From positions 496,001 through 560,000 of the forward strand of contig NZ_CP074112.1 in the NCBI RefSeq assembly GCF_024584785.1: a stretch of 64,000 nucleotides of DNA, written 5' to 3'. This document shows positions 1-8,748 of the stretch, in pieces. Under the pieces are notes generated by a model. The model searched no databases, was not told the origin of the DNA, and saw only the letters and a list, made by a program, of their open reading frames with translations. This DNA is from Idiomarina loihiensis. Lineage in GTDB: Bacteria > Pseudomonadota > Gammaproteobacteria > Enterobacterales > Alteromonadaceae. The number at the start of each line of letters is the position of its first letter. The stretch's first letter is position 1. Position numbers and translations under genes: made by a program.

Positions 1-662
1 AAGCGCTGCCATTAACCGGGGTGGTGCTGACTAAAACAGATGGTGATGCTCGCGGCGGTGCTGCTTTATCGATTCGTCATATTACTGGCCAGCCCATTAA
101 GTTCTTGGGGGTTGGCGAAAAGAATACTGCGTTAGAACCGTTCCATCCTGAGCGGGTAGCTTCGCGAATTTTAGGGATGGGCGATGTGCTCTCCTTGATT
201 GACGAACTTGAACAAAAAGTTGATAAAGCGAAAGCTGAGAAAGTAGCCAAAAAGGTCATGAAAGAAGGTAAGTTTTCGTTAGAAGACTTCCGCGACCAGT
301 TGGCGCAGATGCGTGATATGGGCGGCATGATGGGGCTGATGGATAAATTGCCGGGGATGGGCAATATGTCAGCACAAATGAAAGGCCAACTTGACGATAA
401 AGTAACGGTTCGGATGGAGGCTATCATCAACTCCATGACTCCGAAAGAGCGAGAGCATCCAGATTTAATCAAGGGCTCTCGCAAGCGTCGAATCGCGACT
501 GGGTCTGGTACTCAAGTGCAAGACGTGAACAAATTGCTGAAGCAATTTATGCAGATGCAAAAGATGATGAAGAAAATGAAAGGTGGCGGAATGGCAAAAA
601 TGATGCGCGGCCTAGGTGGCATGGGTGGTAAATTACCGCCAGGCATGTTCCCCAAACGCTAG
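1..662 (+). CDS. ffh: Signal recognition particle protein Ffh, C-terminal part (5' end outside window)
   Basis: Only the end of the gene is present; the frame is open from base 3 and the true start lies upstream of the window. The first residues carry the GTPase TKTDGD (G4) motif and the GVGEK motif of the SRP NG domain. The rest is the methionine-rich M domain that binds 4.5S RNA and signal sequences, visible in stretches such as MGGMMGLMDKLPGMGNM and the Met/Lys/Gly-rich tail ending PPGMFPKR. Ffh with 4.5S RNA delivers nascent membrane proteins to FtsY. It sits just upstream of the rpsP operon, a common gammaproteobacterial order. Identification is firm. Confidence 0.97.
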   Translation, partial: ALPLTGVVLTKTDGDARGGAALSIRHITGQPIKFLGVGEKNTALEPFHPERVASRILGMGDVLSLIDELEQKVDKAKAEKVAKKVMKEGKFSLEDFRDQLAQMRDMGGMMGLMDKLPGMGNMSAQMKGQLDDKVTVRMEAIINSMTPKEREHPDLIKGSRKRRIATGSGTQVQDVNKLLKQFMQMQKMMKKMKGGGMAKMMRGLGGMGGKLPPGMFPKR

Positions 663-669
663 ACAAAAC

Positions 670-697
670 TTGCATTTCGTACAAATTTCGGTAAAAT
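670..697 (+). promoter_or_regulatory. Putative sigma70 promoter of the rpsP operon
   Basis: TTGCAT at 670-675 and TAAAAT at 692-697 are separated by 16 bases and followed by a GC-rich stretch (TGCGCGGC), the discriminator type expected for stringently controlled ribosomal-protein promoters. It lies just after the ffh stop and 70 bases before rpsP. This is inferred from sequence only. Confidence 0.5.
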
Positions 698-703
698 TGC
701 GCG

Positions 704-729
704 GCTCTTCGACCTAGGTCGGAGCTTTT
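704..729 (+). terminator. Hairpin plus short T run between ffh and rpsP (terminator or attenuator)
   Basis: GCTC (704-707) pairs with GAGC (722-725) and CGACC (710-714) with GGTCG (717-721), leaving a two-base bulge, followed by TTTT. It lies downstream of the putative rpsP promoter, so it could end ffh transcripts and attenuate the ribosomal operon. Confidence 0.5.
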
Positions 730-767
730 ATTATTTACTTAACATTAAAACTGTATCGAGGAACGTA

Positions 768-1016
768 ATGGTAACCATTCGTTTACAACGTGGTGGCGCT
801 AAAAAACGCCCATTCTACCAAATGGTAGTTACTGACAGTCGCAATGCCCGCGACGGTCGTTTTATTGAAAATGTAGGCTTCTTCAACCCACTAGCTCGTG
901 GTCAAGAAGAAACCTTACGCGTAGATTTAGATCGTGTTGACCACTGGGTTGGTACTGGCGCGACTTTATCTGAGCGTGTAGCTAAGTTAGTTAAAGACGC
1001 TCGCAAAGCGGCTTAA
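768..1016 (+). CDS. rpsP: 30S ribosomal protein S16
   Basis: An 82-residue protein, the usual S16 length, with the family N-terminus [20 protein letters not shown] and the [14 protein letters not shown] segment. S16 stabilises the 5' domain of 16S rRNA during 30S assembly. The start is set by GAGGA at 758-762, five bases before the ATG. It is first in a tight operon with rimM, trmD and rplS, all concerned with ribosome or tRNA maturation. The gap to rimM is 23 bases. Confidence 0.98.
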   Translation: MVTIRLQRGGAKKRPFYQMVVTDSRNARDGRFIENVGFFNPLARGQEETLRVDLDRVDHWVGTGATLSERVAKLVKDARKAA

Positions 1017-1039
1017 TTTTTATTTCGCATTAGGTAGCT

Positions 1040-1570
1040 ATGAGCACAACATCTGAAACAGTAGTACTTGGTCAACTTGGTGCCGTATACGGTGTAAAAG
1101 GTTGGCTTAAGGTGCAAAGCTATACCGACGATGCGGAAGCCATTTTTACATACAGCCCTTGGCAAATTGTAATCCAAGGCAAGCAGCAAACAGTCACGGT
1201 CGAAGAATGGCGTCGACATAATAAAGGACTGATTGCGAAGTTGGCTGGCATTGAAGATCGGGACCAAGCTCATTTAATGACTGGTGCTGACATCATTATC
1301 CCAGCAGAACAATTGCCAGAATTGCCAGCGGATGAATTTTACTGGCGCGACCTTATTGGTATGACTGTAGTGAACACTGACGGTTATAACATGGGGGTAG
1401 TTGACCAGATTATGGCCACAGCATCGAATGATGTGATGGTGGTGAAAGCGAACAATAATGATGCGTTTGGTCGCACTGAACGTTTGATTCCGTTTATTCA
1501 GAGTCAATATGTGCAGTCAGTAGATAAAACAGCTCAGCGCATTATTGTTGATTGGCCGTCGGATTTTTAA
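1040..1570 (+). CDS. rimM: 16S rRNA processing protein RimM
   Basis: A 176-residue ribosome maturation factor. The N-terminal half begins with [18 protein letters not shown], the RimM signature. The C-terminal half has the PRC-barrel features, including [17 protein letters not shown] and the closing [15 protein letters not shown] segment. RimM binds S19 and helps 30S head assembly. Its stop codon overlaps the trmD start (TAATG), implying translational coupling. Length and position match the family. Confidence 0.97.
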   Translation: MSTTSETVVLGQLGAVYGVKGWLKVQSYTDDAEAIFTYSPWQIVIQGKQQTVTVEEWRRHNKGLIAKLAGIEDRDQAHLMTGADIIIPAEQLPELPADEFYWRDLIGMTVVNTDGYNMGVVDQIMATASNDVMVVKANNNDAFGRTERLIPFIQSQYVQSVDKTAQRIIVDWPSDF

Positions 1571-2346
1571 TGACTAAACAATTACAGGTAGGGGTGATTA
1601 GCCTTTTTCCTGAAATGTTTCAAGCCATTACCGACAACGGTGTGACCGGCAGGGCGGTTCGTGACGGGTTATTGGATATTCATCTGATTAATCCGCGTGA
1701 TTTTACCCACGACCGGCATCGTACCGTTGATGACCGTCCCTATGGAGGCGGGCCAGGCATGTTAATGATGGTGCAGCCGCTCACTGATGCGATTGCAGCA
1801 GCCAAACAGCAGCTTGGGGCCGATGCTAAGGTGATTTATTTATCACCTCAGGGTCGCAAGTTGGATCATGCTGGAGTTAAGCAATTAGCTCAGTATAGCC
1901 AACTTATCCTAATCGCCGGTCGCTACGAAGGCATTGATGAACGAGTGATTACTCGTCATGTTGATGAAGAATGGTCGATTGGAGATTACGTGTTAAGTGG
2001 TGGTGAATTACCGGCCATGGTGTTAATTGATGCTGTTGCTAGAATGATTCCTGGAGTTTTAGGACATCAAGATTCAGCTAGCGAAGATTCTTTTGCCACC
2101 GGGTTGTTAGATTGCCCACACTACACACGACCAGAAGTTTTAGATGGTGAGGCGGTTCCTGCTGTATTGCTCAGCGGTAACCACGAAAATATACGCAAGT
2201 GGCGTCTACAACAATCACTAGGTCGTACCTGGTTAAGACGTCCTGAATTAATTAATCACCTAGCTCTGACTGACGAGCAGCGGCGACTTTTAGATGATTT
2301 TATTGATCAACAACAAGTTGCAACTGATAACGAATCGGGCAGTTAA
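1570..2346 (+). CDS. trmD: tRNA (guanine-N1)-methyltransferase
   Basis: A 258-residue SPOUT methyltransferase that makes m1G37 in tRNAs reading CNN and some GGG codons, preventing frameshifting. Visible signatures are [13 protein letters not shown], the trefoil-knot region [25 protein letters not shown], and the C-terminal [11 protein letters not shown] start it at the ATG at 1570, which overlaps the rimM stop by one base. An in-frame TTG 18 bases upstream would lie inside rimM and adds nothing seen in the family. It is third gene of the rpsP operon. Confidence 0.97.
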   Translation: MTKQLQVGVISLFPEMFQAITDNGVTGRAVRDGLLDIHLINPRDFTHDRHRTVDDRPYGGGPGMLMMVQPLTDAIAAAKQQLGADAKVIYLSPQGRKLDHAGVKQLAQYSQLILIAGRYEGIDERVITRHVDEEWSIGDYVLSGGELPAMVLIDAVARMIPGVLGHQDSASEDSFATGLLDCPHYTRPEVLDGEAVPAVLLSGNHENIRKWRLQQSLGRTWLRRPELINHLALTDEQRRLLDDFIDQQQVATDNESGS

Positions 2347-2366
2347 TCTAGGCAAGTGAGGCTATT

Positions 2367-2732
2367 ATGGCAAAAGTTAGTCAGAATTTGATCAAAGCGA
2401 TCGAAGACGAGCAATTAAAAACCGACCTGCCGGCGTACGCGCCAGGCGATACAGTGGTCGTTAATGTTAAAGTAACTGAAGGTAACCGTGAGCGCGTTCA
2501 GGCATTTGAAGGTGTGGTTATCGCAAAACGTAATCGTGGCTTACACAGCGCAGTAACCGTTCGTAAAATCTCTAACGGTGAAGGCGTTGAGCGTACTTTC
2601 CAAGTACACAGCCCAATCATTGATAGCATCGTAGTTAAGCGTAAAGGTGCGGTTCGTCGCGCTAAGCTTTACTACCTACGTGAGCGTTCAGGTAAATCTG
2701 CACGTATCCGTGAGAAGTTGTCAGCTAAATAA
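2367..2732 (+). CDS. rplS: 50S ribosomal protein L19
   Basis: A 121-residue ribosomal protein at the 30S-50S interface. It shows the L19 segments [31 protein letters not shown] and the basic end [24 protein letters not shown] precedes the ATG. It is the last gene of the operon and is followed after about 20 bases by a strong intrinsic terminator. Confidence 0.98.
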   Translation: MAKVSQNLIKAIEDEQLKTDLPAYAPGDTVVVNVKVTEGNRERVQAFEGVVIAKRNRGLHSAVTVRKISNGEGVERTFQVHSPIIDSIVVKRKGAVRRAKLYYLRERSGKSARIREKLSAK

Positions 2733-2752
2733 GCTAGCTCAAGCTTATATCG

Positions 2753-2780
2753 AAAAACCCGCCGCTGGCGGGTTTTTTTA
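2753..2780 (+). terminator. Intrinsic terminator of the rpsP-rimM-trmD-rplS operon
   Basis: The arms ACCCGCC and GGCGGGT enclose a GCT loop, with an A run before and a run of seven T after. The near-symmetry would also allow some function on the other strand. Confidence 0.92.
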
Positions 2781-2834
2781 TGGTACAAATAAGCACATGA
2801 TTCACTCCCCCAATAATGCATGAGGTAGCCTTCC

Positions 2835-3962
2835 ATGTTAGATCCACAGCAGCACTTGCAGCAACTGCGCGAGGCCATTGATAACACCGATAGTGAATTG
2901 GTTCAGATCCTTCTTAAACGCAGACAACTTGCAGCAGAAGTGGGGGTGGTGAAACGCCAATTAGGGCAGCCATTGTATGTTCCCGAACGAGAAGCAAGCA
3001 TGCTGGTAGCGAAGCGCAAACAAGCGGAGCAAGCTGGACTTTCTCCCGATCTTATTGAAGATGTGCTGCGCCGCATTATTCGCGAGTCTTATCAACAGCA
3101 GCAAGCGGCAGATGTGCATTTAAATGACAAGACAGTAGTGATAGTTGGAGGTAACGGGGCGCTGGGGCAACTTTTCGTACGTTTATTTAGCTCTGCTGGC
3201 GCTAAGGTACTCATACTAGATAAAGACGATTGGCAGCATGCCGAGCATTTTTGCGAGCAAGCAGATTTAGTGCTGATATCCGTGCCTATAGCTCATACCT
3301 TGACTGTTATTGAAGCATTACCCAGCTTGCCTCCAGGTTGTATTTTGGCAGATTTAACCAGTGTAAAGCGGCAACCCTTGAATGCCATGTTGGCCAAACA
3401 TAGTGGCCCTGTTGTGGGCCTTCACCCAATGTTTGGCCCCAAACAAGTCACCCTAGCCAAACAGCTAGTGGTGGCCTGCCATGGTCGTGATGAAGACCAA
3501 TACCAATGGCTATTAGCAAGCATTGAACGCTGGGGTGCCCATATTAAGGTACTCACAGCAGCAGCACATGACCAAGCGATGGCGTTTGTGCAGGTACTGC
3601 GACACCTATCTAGTTTTGTCTATGGTTCGCATTTAGCCGCAGAACAAGCTGATCTGCAGCAGTTATTAGATTTAAGTTCACCAATCTATCGCCTCGAGCT
3701 GATGATGGTAGGACGTCTGTTTGCCCAAGATGCCGAGCTGTACGCCGATATATTGCTGGCTGAGCCGAATAATATTGCTATGTTAAGGCGTTATGTTCAG
3801 CGTTTTGAAATGGAACTAAAGCGGCTCGAACAAGGTCGTAAAGATGAATTTTTACAAGAGTTTACTCGTGTTCGCGAGTATTTTGGTGAATTTGCCGAGC
3901 GCTTTTTAAGCGATAGCCAGCGGCTGTTAGATACCGCTGGCGATAGCCATCAAATCAGATAA
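2835..3962 (+). CDS. tyrA: Bifunctional chorismate mutase / prephenate dehydrogenase
   Basis: A 375-residue fusion of the tyrosine pathway, the usual enteric-type TyrA length. Residues about 1-90 are an AroQ chorismate mutase ([20 protein letters not shown], then [14 protein letters not shown] and [10 protein letters not shown]). Residues about 100-375 are prephenate dehydrogenase, with the nucleotide-binding GGNGALG loop beginning at residue 105 and the GLHPMFGP catalytic segment. Its 3' end overlaps by 36 bases the end of a convergent receiver-protein gene. No leader peptide or attenuator was evident upstream. Function is confident from family knowledge. Confidence 0.97.
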   Translation: MLDPQQHLQQLREAIDNTDSELVQILLKRRQLAAEVGVVKRQLGQPLYVPEREASMLVAKRKQAEQAGLSPDLIEDVLRRIIRESYQQQQAADVHLNDKTVVIVGGNGALGQLFVRLFSSAGAKVLILDKDDWQHAEHFCEQADLVLISVPIAHTLTVIEALPSLPPGCILADLTSVKRQPLNAMLAKHSGPVVGLHPMFGPKQVTLAKQLVVACHGRDEDQYQWLLASIERWGAHIKVLTAAAHDQAMAFVQVLRHLSSFVYGSHLAAEQADLQQLLDLSSPIYRLELMMVGRLFAQDAELYADILLAEPNNIAMLRRYVQRFEMELKRLEQGRKDEFLQEFTRVREYFGEFAERFLSDSQRLLDTAGDSHQIR

Positions 3963-4319
3963 TTGGGTGGGAGATACCGGTTTAGTCAGCTGATGTTTGA
4001 TTCCAATTGCTTGGCATTCTGCGCTTATTTCAGCTGTGCTATGGCCACTGATCATGGCTGCTAGAGGGGCGTCATCACCTAACTCTGCAACGATTTTGCA
4101 ATAGGCTTCAAGGCCAGTAAAATCTGGTAATTCTTGATCTAGGAGAAGCAAAGCAGGCCGTTCAGCTAGTGTTTTAGCAACAGCCTCGGAGCCAGATTGA
4201 GCGGTAATAATTTCGACAGAATAATGGCTTAACATAGCTTTGAGTACTTCAAGCGAAATAAAGTCATCATCAACTACCAAGACTTTGGCGGGTGCTGAGT
4301 GAGCGTTTGCTGCGGTCAT
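3927..4319 (-). CDS. Single-domain response regulator (CheY-like receiver)
   Basis: 130 residues forming one receiver domain with no output domain. Acidic pocket residues are in VLVVDDDF (D17-D19), the phospho-acceptor is D61 in [11 protein letters not shown], the switch Ser is S91 in MISGHS, and the conserved Lys is K113 in LTKPVSP. All key residues are intact, so it should be phosphorylatable. No histidine kinase lies nearby. It is divergent from the b-type cytochrome gene (57-base gap) and its 3' end overlaps the tyrA 3' end antisense by 36 bases. Partner and output are unknown. Confidence 0.88.
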   Translation of the reverse strand: MTAANAHSAPAKVLVVDDDFISLEVLKAMLSHYSVEIITAQSGSEAVAKTLAERPALLLLDQELPDFTGLEAYCKIVAELGDDAPLAAMISGHSTAEISAECQAIGIKHQLTKPVSPTQLSDLMAIASGI

Positions 4320-4376
4320 TGGGTACTCCTATGATTGATTGTTGTTACTAGCTATTGAACAAAAGGAAAGAAGAAA

Positions 4377-5009
4377 ATGCAACGGGTAAAAATTTGGGAT
4401 GTATTCGTGAGGCTTAATCACTGGTTGATGGTCGCTTTAGTGGTAGCGCTTTGGTGGACCGCCGAGCAGGGTGAAATGGAACGTCACTTACAGTTGGCTG
4501 GCGTATTGGGCGGTTTAATCGTTGCACGCATACTGTGGGGCCTTTTCGGTAGTGAATCAGCACGCTTTAGTCGCTTTGTAAAAGGCCCTGCTGCAGTCGT
4601 TGAGCACTTCAAAGAATTAGGGCAAGGACAGTATCAACCAGGCAATACTCATAATGCAGCTGGTGGCTGGGCGGTCGTTGCTCTACTGCTAGTATTGTTG
4701 GTGCAATTTACCACAGGGTTATTTGCCGATGATGAGATTTTCTTTAGTGGCCCGCTGGCGAGTGCAGTAAGCGGTGACATGTCAGATTTTTTAACGGGTA
4801 TTCACAAAGATAACTTTAATGTGTTGATTGCTGTTGTGGTGTTGCATGTTGTCGCAATTATTCTCTATCGCTTACGCGGCATTAACTTAGTTGCGGCCAT
4901 GATTCACGGCAAACGAGAAGGGGTAGCAGCGCCGCGTTTGGTCAATGCTTGGTGGGCAATAATAGCGGCAGCCGCACTGGCTACCGCATTTTATTTCTTC
5001 ATTAACTAA
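4377..5009 (+). CDS. b-type cytochrome, cytochrome b561 / Ni-Fe hydrogenase cytochrome b family
   Basis: A 210-residue integral membrane protein with about five hydrophobic segments (near residues 15-35, 40-57, 95-118, 145-170 and 187-208). Candidate haem ligands include H15 in VRLNHWLMV and the histidines in GIHKDNFNV and VVVLHVVAIILYR, the pattern of the cytochrome_B561 family. Such proteins pass electrons between quinones and periplasmic cytochromes. The convergent neighbour eight bases away encodes a cytochrome c', so the two plausibly form one electron-transfer unit. The physiological donor is unknown. Confidence 0.85.
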   Translation: MQRVKIWDVFVRLNHWLMVALVVALWWTAEQGEMERHLQLAGVLGGLIVARILWGLFGSESARFSRFVKGPAAVVEHFKELGQGQYQPGNTHNAAGGWAVVALLLVLLVQFTTGLFADDEIFFSGPLASAVSGDMSDFLTGIHKDNFNVLIAVVVLHVVAIILYRLRGINLVAAMIHGKREGVAAPRLVNAWWAIIAAAALATAFYFFIN

Positions 5010-5017
5010 GTATTGGT

Positions 5018-5494
5018 TTAGTCTTTGTATTGGTCGTGGCAGGCTTTACAGTTTTTCGCCGCGGCCATAAAAGCTTTGCGAATATCACCTTGGTCACCAG
5101 ACTCCGCTGCCGCAGCTAAGGCTGCAGCGTCTTGTTGAAATGACTCGGCGCGCTGCATAAAGTCGTCCCAATTATCCCAAATGGCAGGTAAAGCATCGCT
5201 GTTATTACCTGGCATTGCACCAGTTTGGCTAAAGCCAATCCAAGGCATAGCGCTTAAGGCTGAAAAATCTGCCGCTCGAGCTTTAAAAATTTCACCATCA
5301 AATTCCATATCACCTTTCACCATATCGCCAAGGTAAGCAAAGTTATTTTGCATGAGCGAGAGTGCTTTTTGACGATATTCTACGGCTTTATCGGCATCAT
5401 TAAAGGCATGTTGTGCTTGCACCGGGCTGAAAGATACTGCACCAAACACTACAATGCCGCTTAGACATGACCACAGAGCTGATTTTAAACGCAT
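5018..5494 (-). CDS. Cytochrome c' family protein
   Basis: 158 residues with a Sec signal peptide (hydrophobic core, likely cleavage after VQA near residue 27). A single C-terminal haem site, CKACH at residues 149-153, is in the usual place for the four-helix cytochrome c' fold. Members are periplasmic and bind NO or act as electron carriers. The gene is preceded by AAGGAG (on the minus strand) and is convergent with the b-type cytochrome gene. It is divergent from a secreted amidohydrolase gene. The family is clear; the precise role is inferred. Confidence 0.88.
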   Translation of the reverse strand: MRLKSALWSCLSGIVVFGAVSFSPVQAQHAFNDADKAVEYRQKALSLMQNNFAYLGDMVKGDMEFDGEIFKARAADFSALSAMPWIGFSQTGAMPGNNSDALPAIWDNWDDFMQRAESFQQDAAALAAAAESGDQGDIRKAFMAAAKNCKACHDQYKD

Positions 5495-5623
5495 AATAAT
5501 CTCCTTGATTTTAGCTATTTAACGTTTGCAGTACGCTTTTCATCCCTAAATGGATTGCACACTGATAAGACTCAATTTACTGTAGCATGATAATAATCAC
5601 AAAACCTTATTAAGGGGAACCAG

Positions 5624-8600
5624 ATGAAAGGGAATAATCACCTAAGTAAACTGGCGTTGGCACTATGCGCAGCCTTACCGGCTACTGTCATGGCATCACA
5701 AACAACGCCAGTACAAGGGTTACACGATCACAGTTCAAGTTTTGTGGCACTGCAAAATGCTACAGTTGTTACTGAGCCAGGAAAACAACTTAAGAATGCC
5801 ACATTAGTTATCCGCAATGGTAAAATTGAATCTATCTTAACCAATAATCAAGCTCCTGCTGGCGCTCGGGTTGTAGATGCGAGTGGTCACACGATTTATC
5901 CTGGATTCATTGACGCCTACAGCGACTACGGTTTGCCTAAAGCGAATGGTGGTGAACGTGCGCCTTATCGCAGTCAACCACCGCAATACAACAACAAGCG
6001 TGAAGGTGGTAACGCAGCGAACGATGCAATTCATGCTCAAGTAGATTGGGTGGATTCTTTCGCAACCTCAAGTAAAGATGCTAAAAGCTACATCGAACAG
6101 GGCTTTACGGCGGTTCAATCAGCTCGCTTAGACGGTATTTTCCAAGGGCAAGCGACCACTGTGTCACTAGCCGATACGATTGCTAATAATGCCGTGTACA
6201 ATGCCAAAGCACGACATTTTGGTTCGTTCGATAAAGGCTCATCAAAGCAACAATATCCATCTTCTTTAATGGGCTCTATTGCGTTGATTCGACAAGCTTT
6301 GTCTGATGCTGCTTGGTATGAAGACGCAGCCGGCAAACAAGCTTACAACGGCCCGGTAGAATATAATGCCGCACTGGCAGAATTAGCTCCCATAGAGCAA
6401 GAAGGCATGGTTTTTAAAGTGTCTGACGATAAAGACTTGCTGCGTGCCTATGATGTCTTTAGTGGATTTAAAGTTCCTGTAACTTTTGTTGGCTCTGGTT
6501 TTGAATACGCTCGTTTAGATGCGATTAAAGCAACTCAAGCACCAGTCATTCTTCCTCTTAACTTTCCGGCAGCACCGGAGGTAAAAGGAGTGGATGATGA
6601 TCTTGATGTGAGTCTTGCTGACTTACGTCATTGGGAGCGTGCGCCGGGTAATGCCGCTGCATTAGCGCAAGCTGATATCGACTTCTCTTTTACGTTACAC
6701 CAATTAAAGAAGGCTAGTGACTTCTGGCCTAATTTACGTAAAGCCGTAGCCCACGGGTTATCTAGCGACAAAGCCTTGGCCGCGCTAACAACCGTACCGG
6801 CACAAATTGCTGGGGTTAGCGATAAAGCAGGAAAATTGGCAGCAGGTTATATGGCCGACTTTGTGGTTGTCGAAGGCGATTTGTTCGTTGATGGAACCAT
6901 TAAATCAGTTTGGCTACAAGGACAAGAAGTTGAGTTGGAGCCACTGCAACAAGCTGATTTTGCCGGCAACCTCACTCTCAACCTTGCGGATAGTGAGGTA
7001 AGTCTTGAACTCAAAGATGGTAAGCGGCCATCTGGCAAGCTCAAAGTAGGGGACGAATCCGTTGCCTTGAAAGATCTTCGTCGCACGGAGTCGACCTTAG
7101 AATTCGTAGTCAACACTGCACTGTTGGATCAGACAGGTGCTTGGCGCATTCGTCTCGATCAAACCGCTGCTGATAGCTTTACCGGTGTGGCTATAGCTCC
7201 AAATGGCTCTAGCCTACCAATCAGTGCTAATCGTGCCGCTGCAGCAGAGCCCGCTGCAGAAAAAGCAACCACAACTCAAGCGAATTATGTGAGCCGGTTA
7301 ACCTTCCCGAATGTGGCGTACGGTTTAGATGCTTTGCCTGAGCGTCAGAATGTACATATTAAAAATGCGACCGTGTGGACCGCCGATGAAGCGGGCGTCC
7401 TCGAAAATACTGATGTGTTAATTCGTAATGGTGAGTTTTACAAAATTGGTAAAGATCTTGCGACGCCATCCGGGTATACCCTGATTGACGGCACTGGCAA
7501 ACATGTGACGCCAGGCATTATTGATGAACATTCACACATTGCTATTGAAGGCGGCGTGAATGAGGGATCAGAAGCGATCACTGCTGAAGTGCGAATTGGT
7601 GACGTGGTTAATCCAGATGACATCCACATTTATCGCTCGTTGGCAGGCGGTACCACCATGGCGCAACTACTTCATGGCTCAGCGAACCCTATGGGTGGAC
7701 AGGCGCAAGTTATTAAACTGCGTTGGGGAGCAACGGCCAACGACATTAAATTTGATGCAGCGCCACCAAGCATTAAATTTGCGTTGGGTGAAAACGTGAA
7801 GCAAAGCAACTGGGGCTCGGCTTACACCGTACGTTATCCACAAACGCGTATGGGCGTTGAGGCAGTTATGCGTGATGGCTTTATTGCTGCACGTGAATAT
7901 CAACAACGTCGCGATGCCTACAACAAGCTAAGCCGTAAGGAGAAGGCGCGTACTGCACCACCACGTCCAGATTATCGCTTGGAGACCTTACTTGAAATCC
8001 TCAATAAAGAACGATTTGTTCATGCGCACTCGTATGTGCAATCAGAAATCTTGATGTTATTGCGCTTAGCTGAGGAGTTTAACTTCACGCTAACCACCTT
8101 TACCCACATTTTGGAAGGCTACAAAGTTGCTTCAGAAATGGCCAAACATGGCGCTGGTGCATCGACCTTTGCTGATTGGTGGGCATTTAAGTTTGAAGTT
8201 TATGATGCCATTCCTTACAACGCCTGTCTGATGGCTGACAAAGGCGTGTTAACCAGCATTAACTCGGATAGTAACGATTTGCAGCGGCGCTTAAATACTG
8301 AAGCAGCGAAGTCTGTAACCTACTGTGGTATGTCAGAGCATGAAGCTCTACAAATGGTCACTTTGAATCCTGCTAAGCAACTTAAAATTGACCAATACGT
8401 AGGTAGTATCAAAACCGGTAAGCATGCTGATTTTGTGATTTGGAGTGGTCATCCATTAAGCGCTTACTCGCACCCAGAACAAACTTGGATCAATGCTCGT
8501 AAATACTTTGATCGTGAGTACGACCAGCAGTTGCGGGCGCAGTTGCAGCAAGAAAAGCAAGGCCTGATTCAGAAGGTATTAGGTGCCACTGATGAAGAGC

Positions 8601-8737
8601 GTCAGGGGAGTGCTAATGGTTACAAACCACAGCAGCCAACCTGGCACTGTGATGACAATCATGATGTCTGGAGCGATGCTTATACCGCTCATGGTGAGCA
8701 CATCCACATCAACCATTCGCACACTCAGGCTGAATAA
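5624..8737 (+). CDS. Large exported amidohydrolase with two amidohydrolase-like halves
   Basis: 1037 residues with a signal peptide (MKGNNHLSKLALALCAALP..., cleavage near VMAS). Two imidazolonepropionase-like amidohydrolase units are visible. In the first (about 45-445) the usual HxH metal pair after the PGFID strand is replaced by Y99-S-D101. In the second (about 580-990) the pair is intact as H636-S-H638. Further candidate metal ligands follow in FVHAHSYVQSE, TTFTHILEG and SINSDSNDLQ. The first half therefore looks like a catalytically lost copy and the second active. GGGGAA precedes the ATG. The next gene, 11 bases on, is a second exported amidohydrolase, so both are probably co-transcribed. 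Substrate unknown; related exported proteins are annotated as dipeptidase or imidazolonepropionase-like. Confidence 0.9.
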   Translation: MKGNNHLSKLALALCAALPATVMASQTTPVQGLHDHSSSFVALQNATVVTEPGKQLKNATLVIRNGKIESILTNNQAPAGARVVDASGHTIYPGFIDAYSDYGLPKANGGERAPYRSQPPQYNNKREGGNAANDAIHAQVDWVDSFATSSKDAKSYIEQGFTAVQSARLDGIFQGQATTVSLADTIANNAVYNAKARHFGSFDKGSSKQQYPSSLMGSIALIRQALSDAAWYEDAAGKQAYNGPVEYNAALAELAPIEQEGMVFKVSDDKDLLRAYDVFSGFKVPVTFVGSGFEYARLDAIKATQAPVILPLNFPAAPEVKGVDDDLDVSLADLRHWERAPGNAAALAQADIDFSFTLHQLKKASDFWPNLRKAVAHGLSSDKALAALTTVPAQIAGVSDKAGKLAAGYMADFVVVEGDLFVDGTIKSVWLQGQEVELEPLQQADFAGNLTLNLADSEVSLELKDGKRPSGKLKVGDESVALKDLRRTESTLEFVVNTALLDQTGAWRIRLDQTAADSFTGVAIAPNGSSLPISANRAAAAEPAAEKATTTQANYVSRLTFPNVAYGLDALPERQNVHIKNATVWTADEAGVLENTDVLIRNGEFYKIGKDLATPSGYTLIDGTGKHVTPGIIDEHSHIAIEGGVNEGSEAITAEVRIGDVVNPDDIHIYRSLAGGTTMAQLLHGSANPMGGQAQVIKLRWGATANDIKFDAAPPSIKFALGENVKQSNWGSAYTVRYPQTRMGVEAVMRDGFIAAREYQQRRDAYNKLSRKEKARTAPPRPDYRLETLLEILNKERFVHAHSYVQSEILMLLRLAEEFNFTLTTFTHILEGYKVASEMAKHGAGASTFADWWAFKFEVYDAIPYNACLMADKGVLTSINSDSNDLQRRLNTEAAKSVTYCGMSEHEALQMVTLNPAKQLKIDQYVGSIKTGKHADFVIWSGHPLSAYSHPEQTWINARKYFDREYDQQLRAQLQQEKQGLIQKVLGATDEERQGSANGYKPQQPTWHCDDNHDVWSDAYTAHGEHIHINHSHTQAE

Positions 8738-8748
8738 GGAGAGCAACG

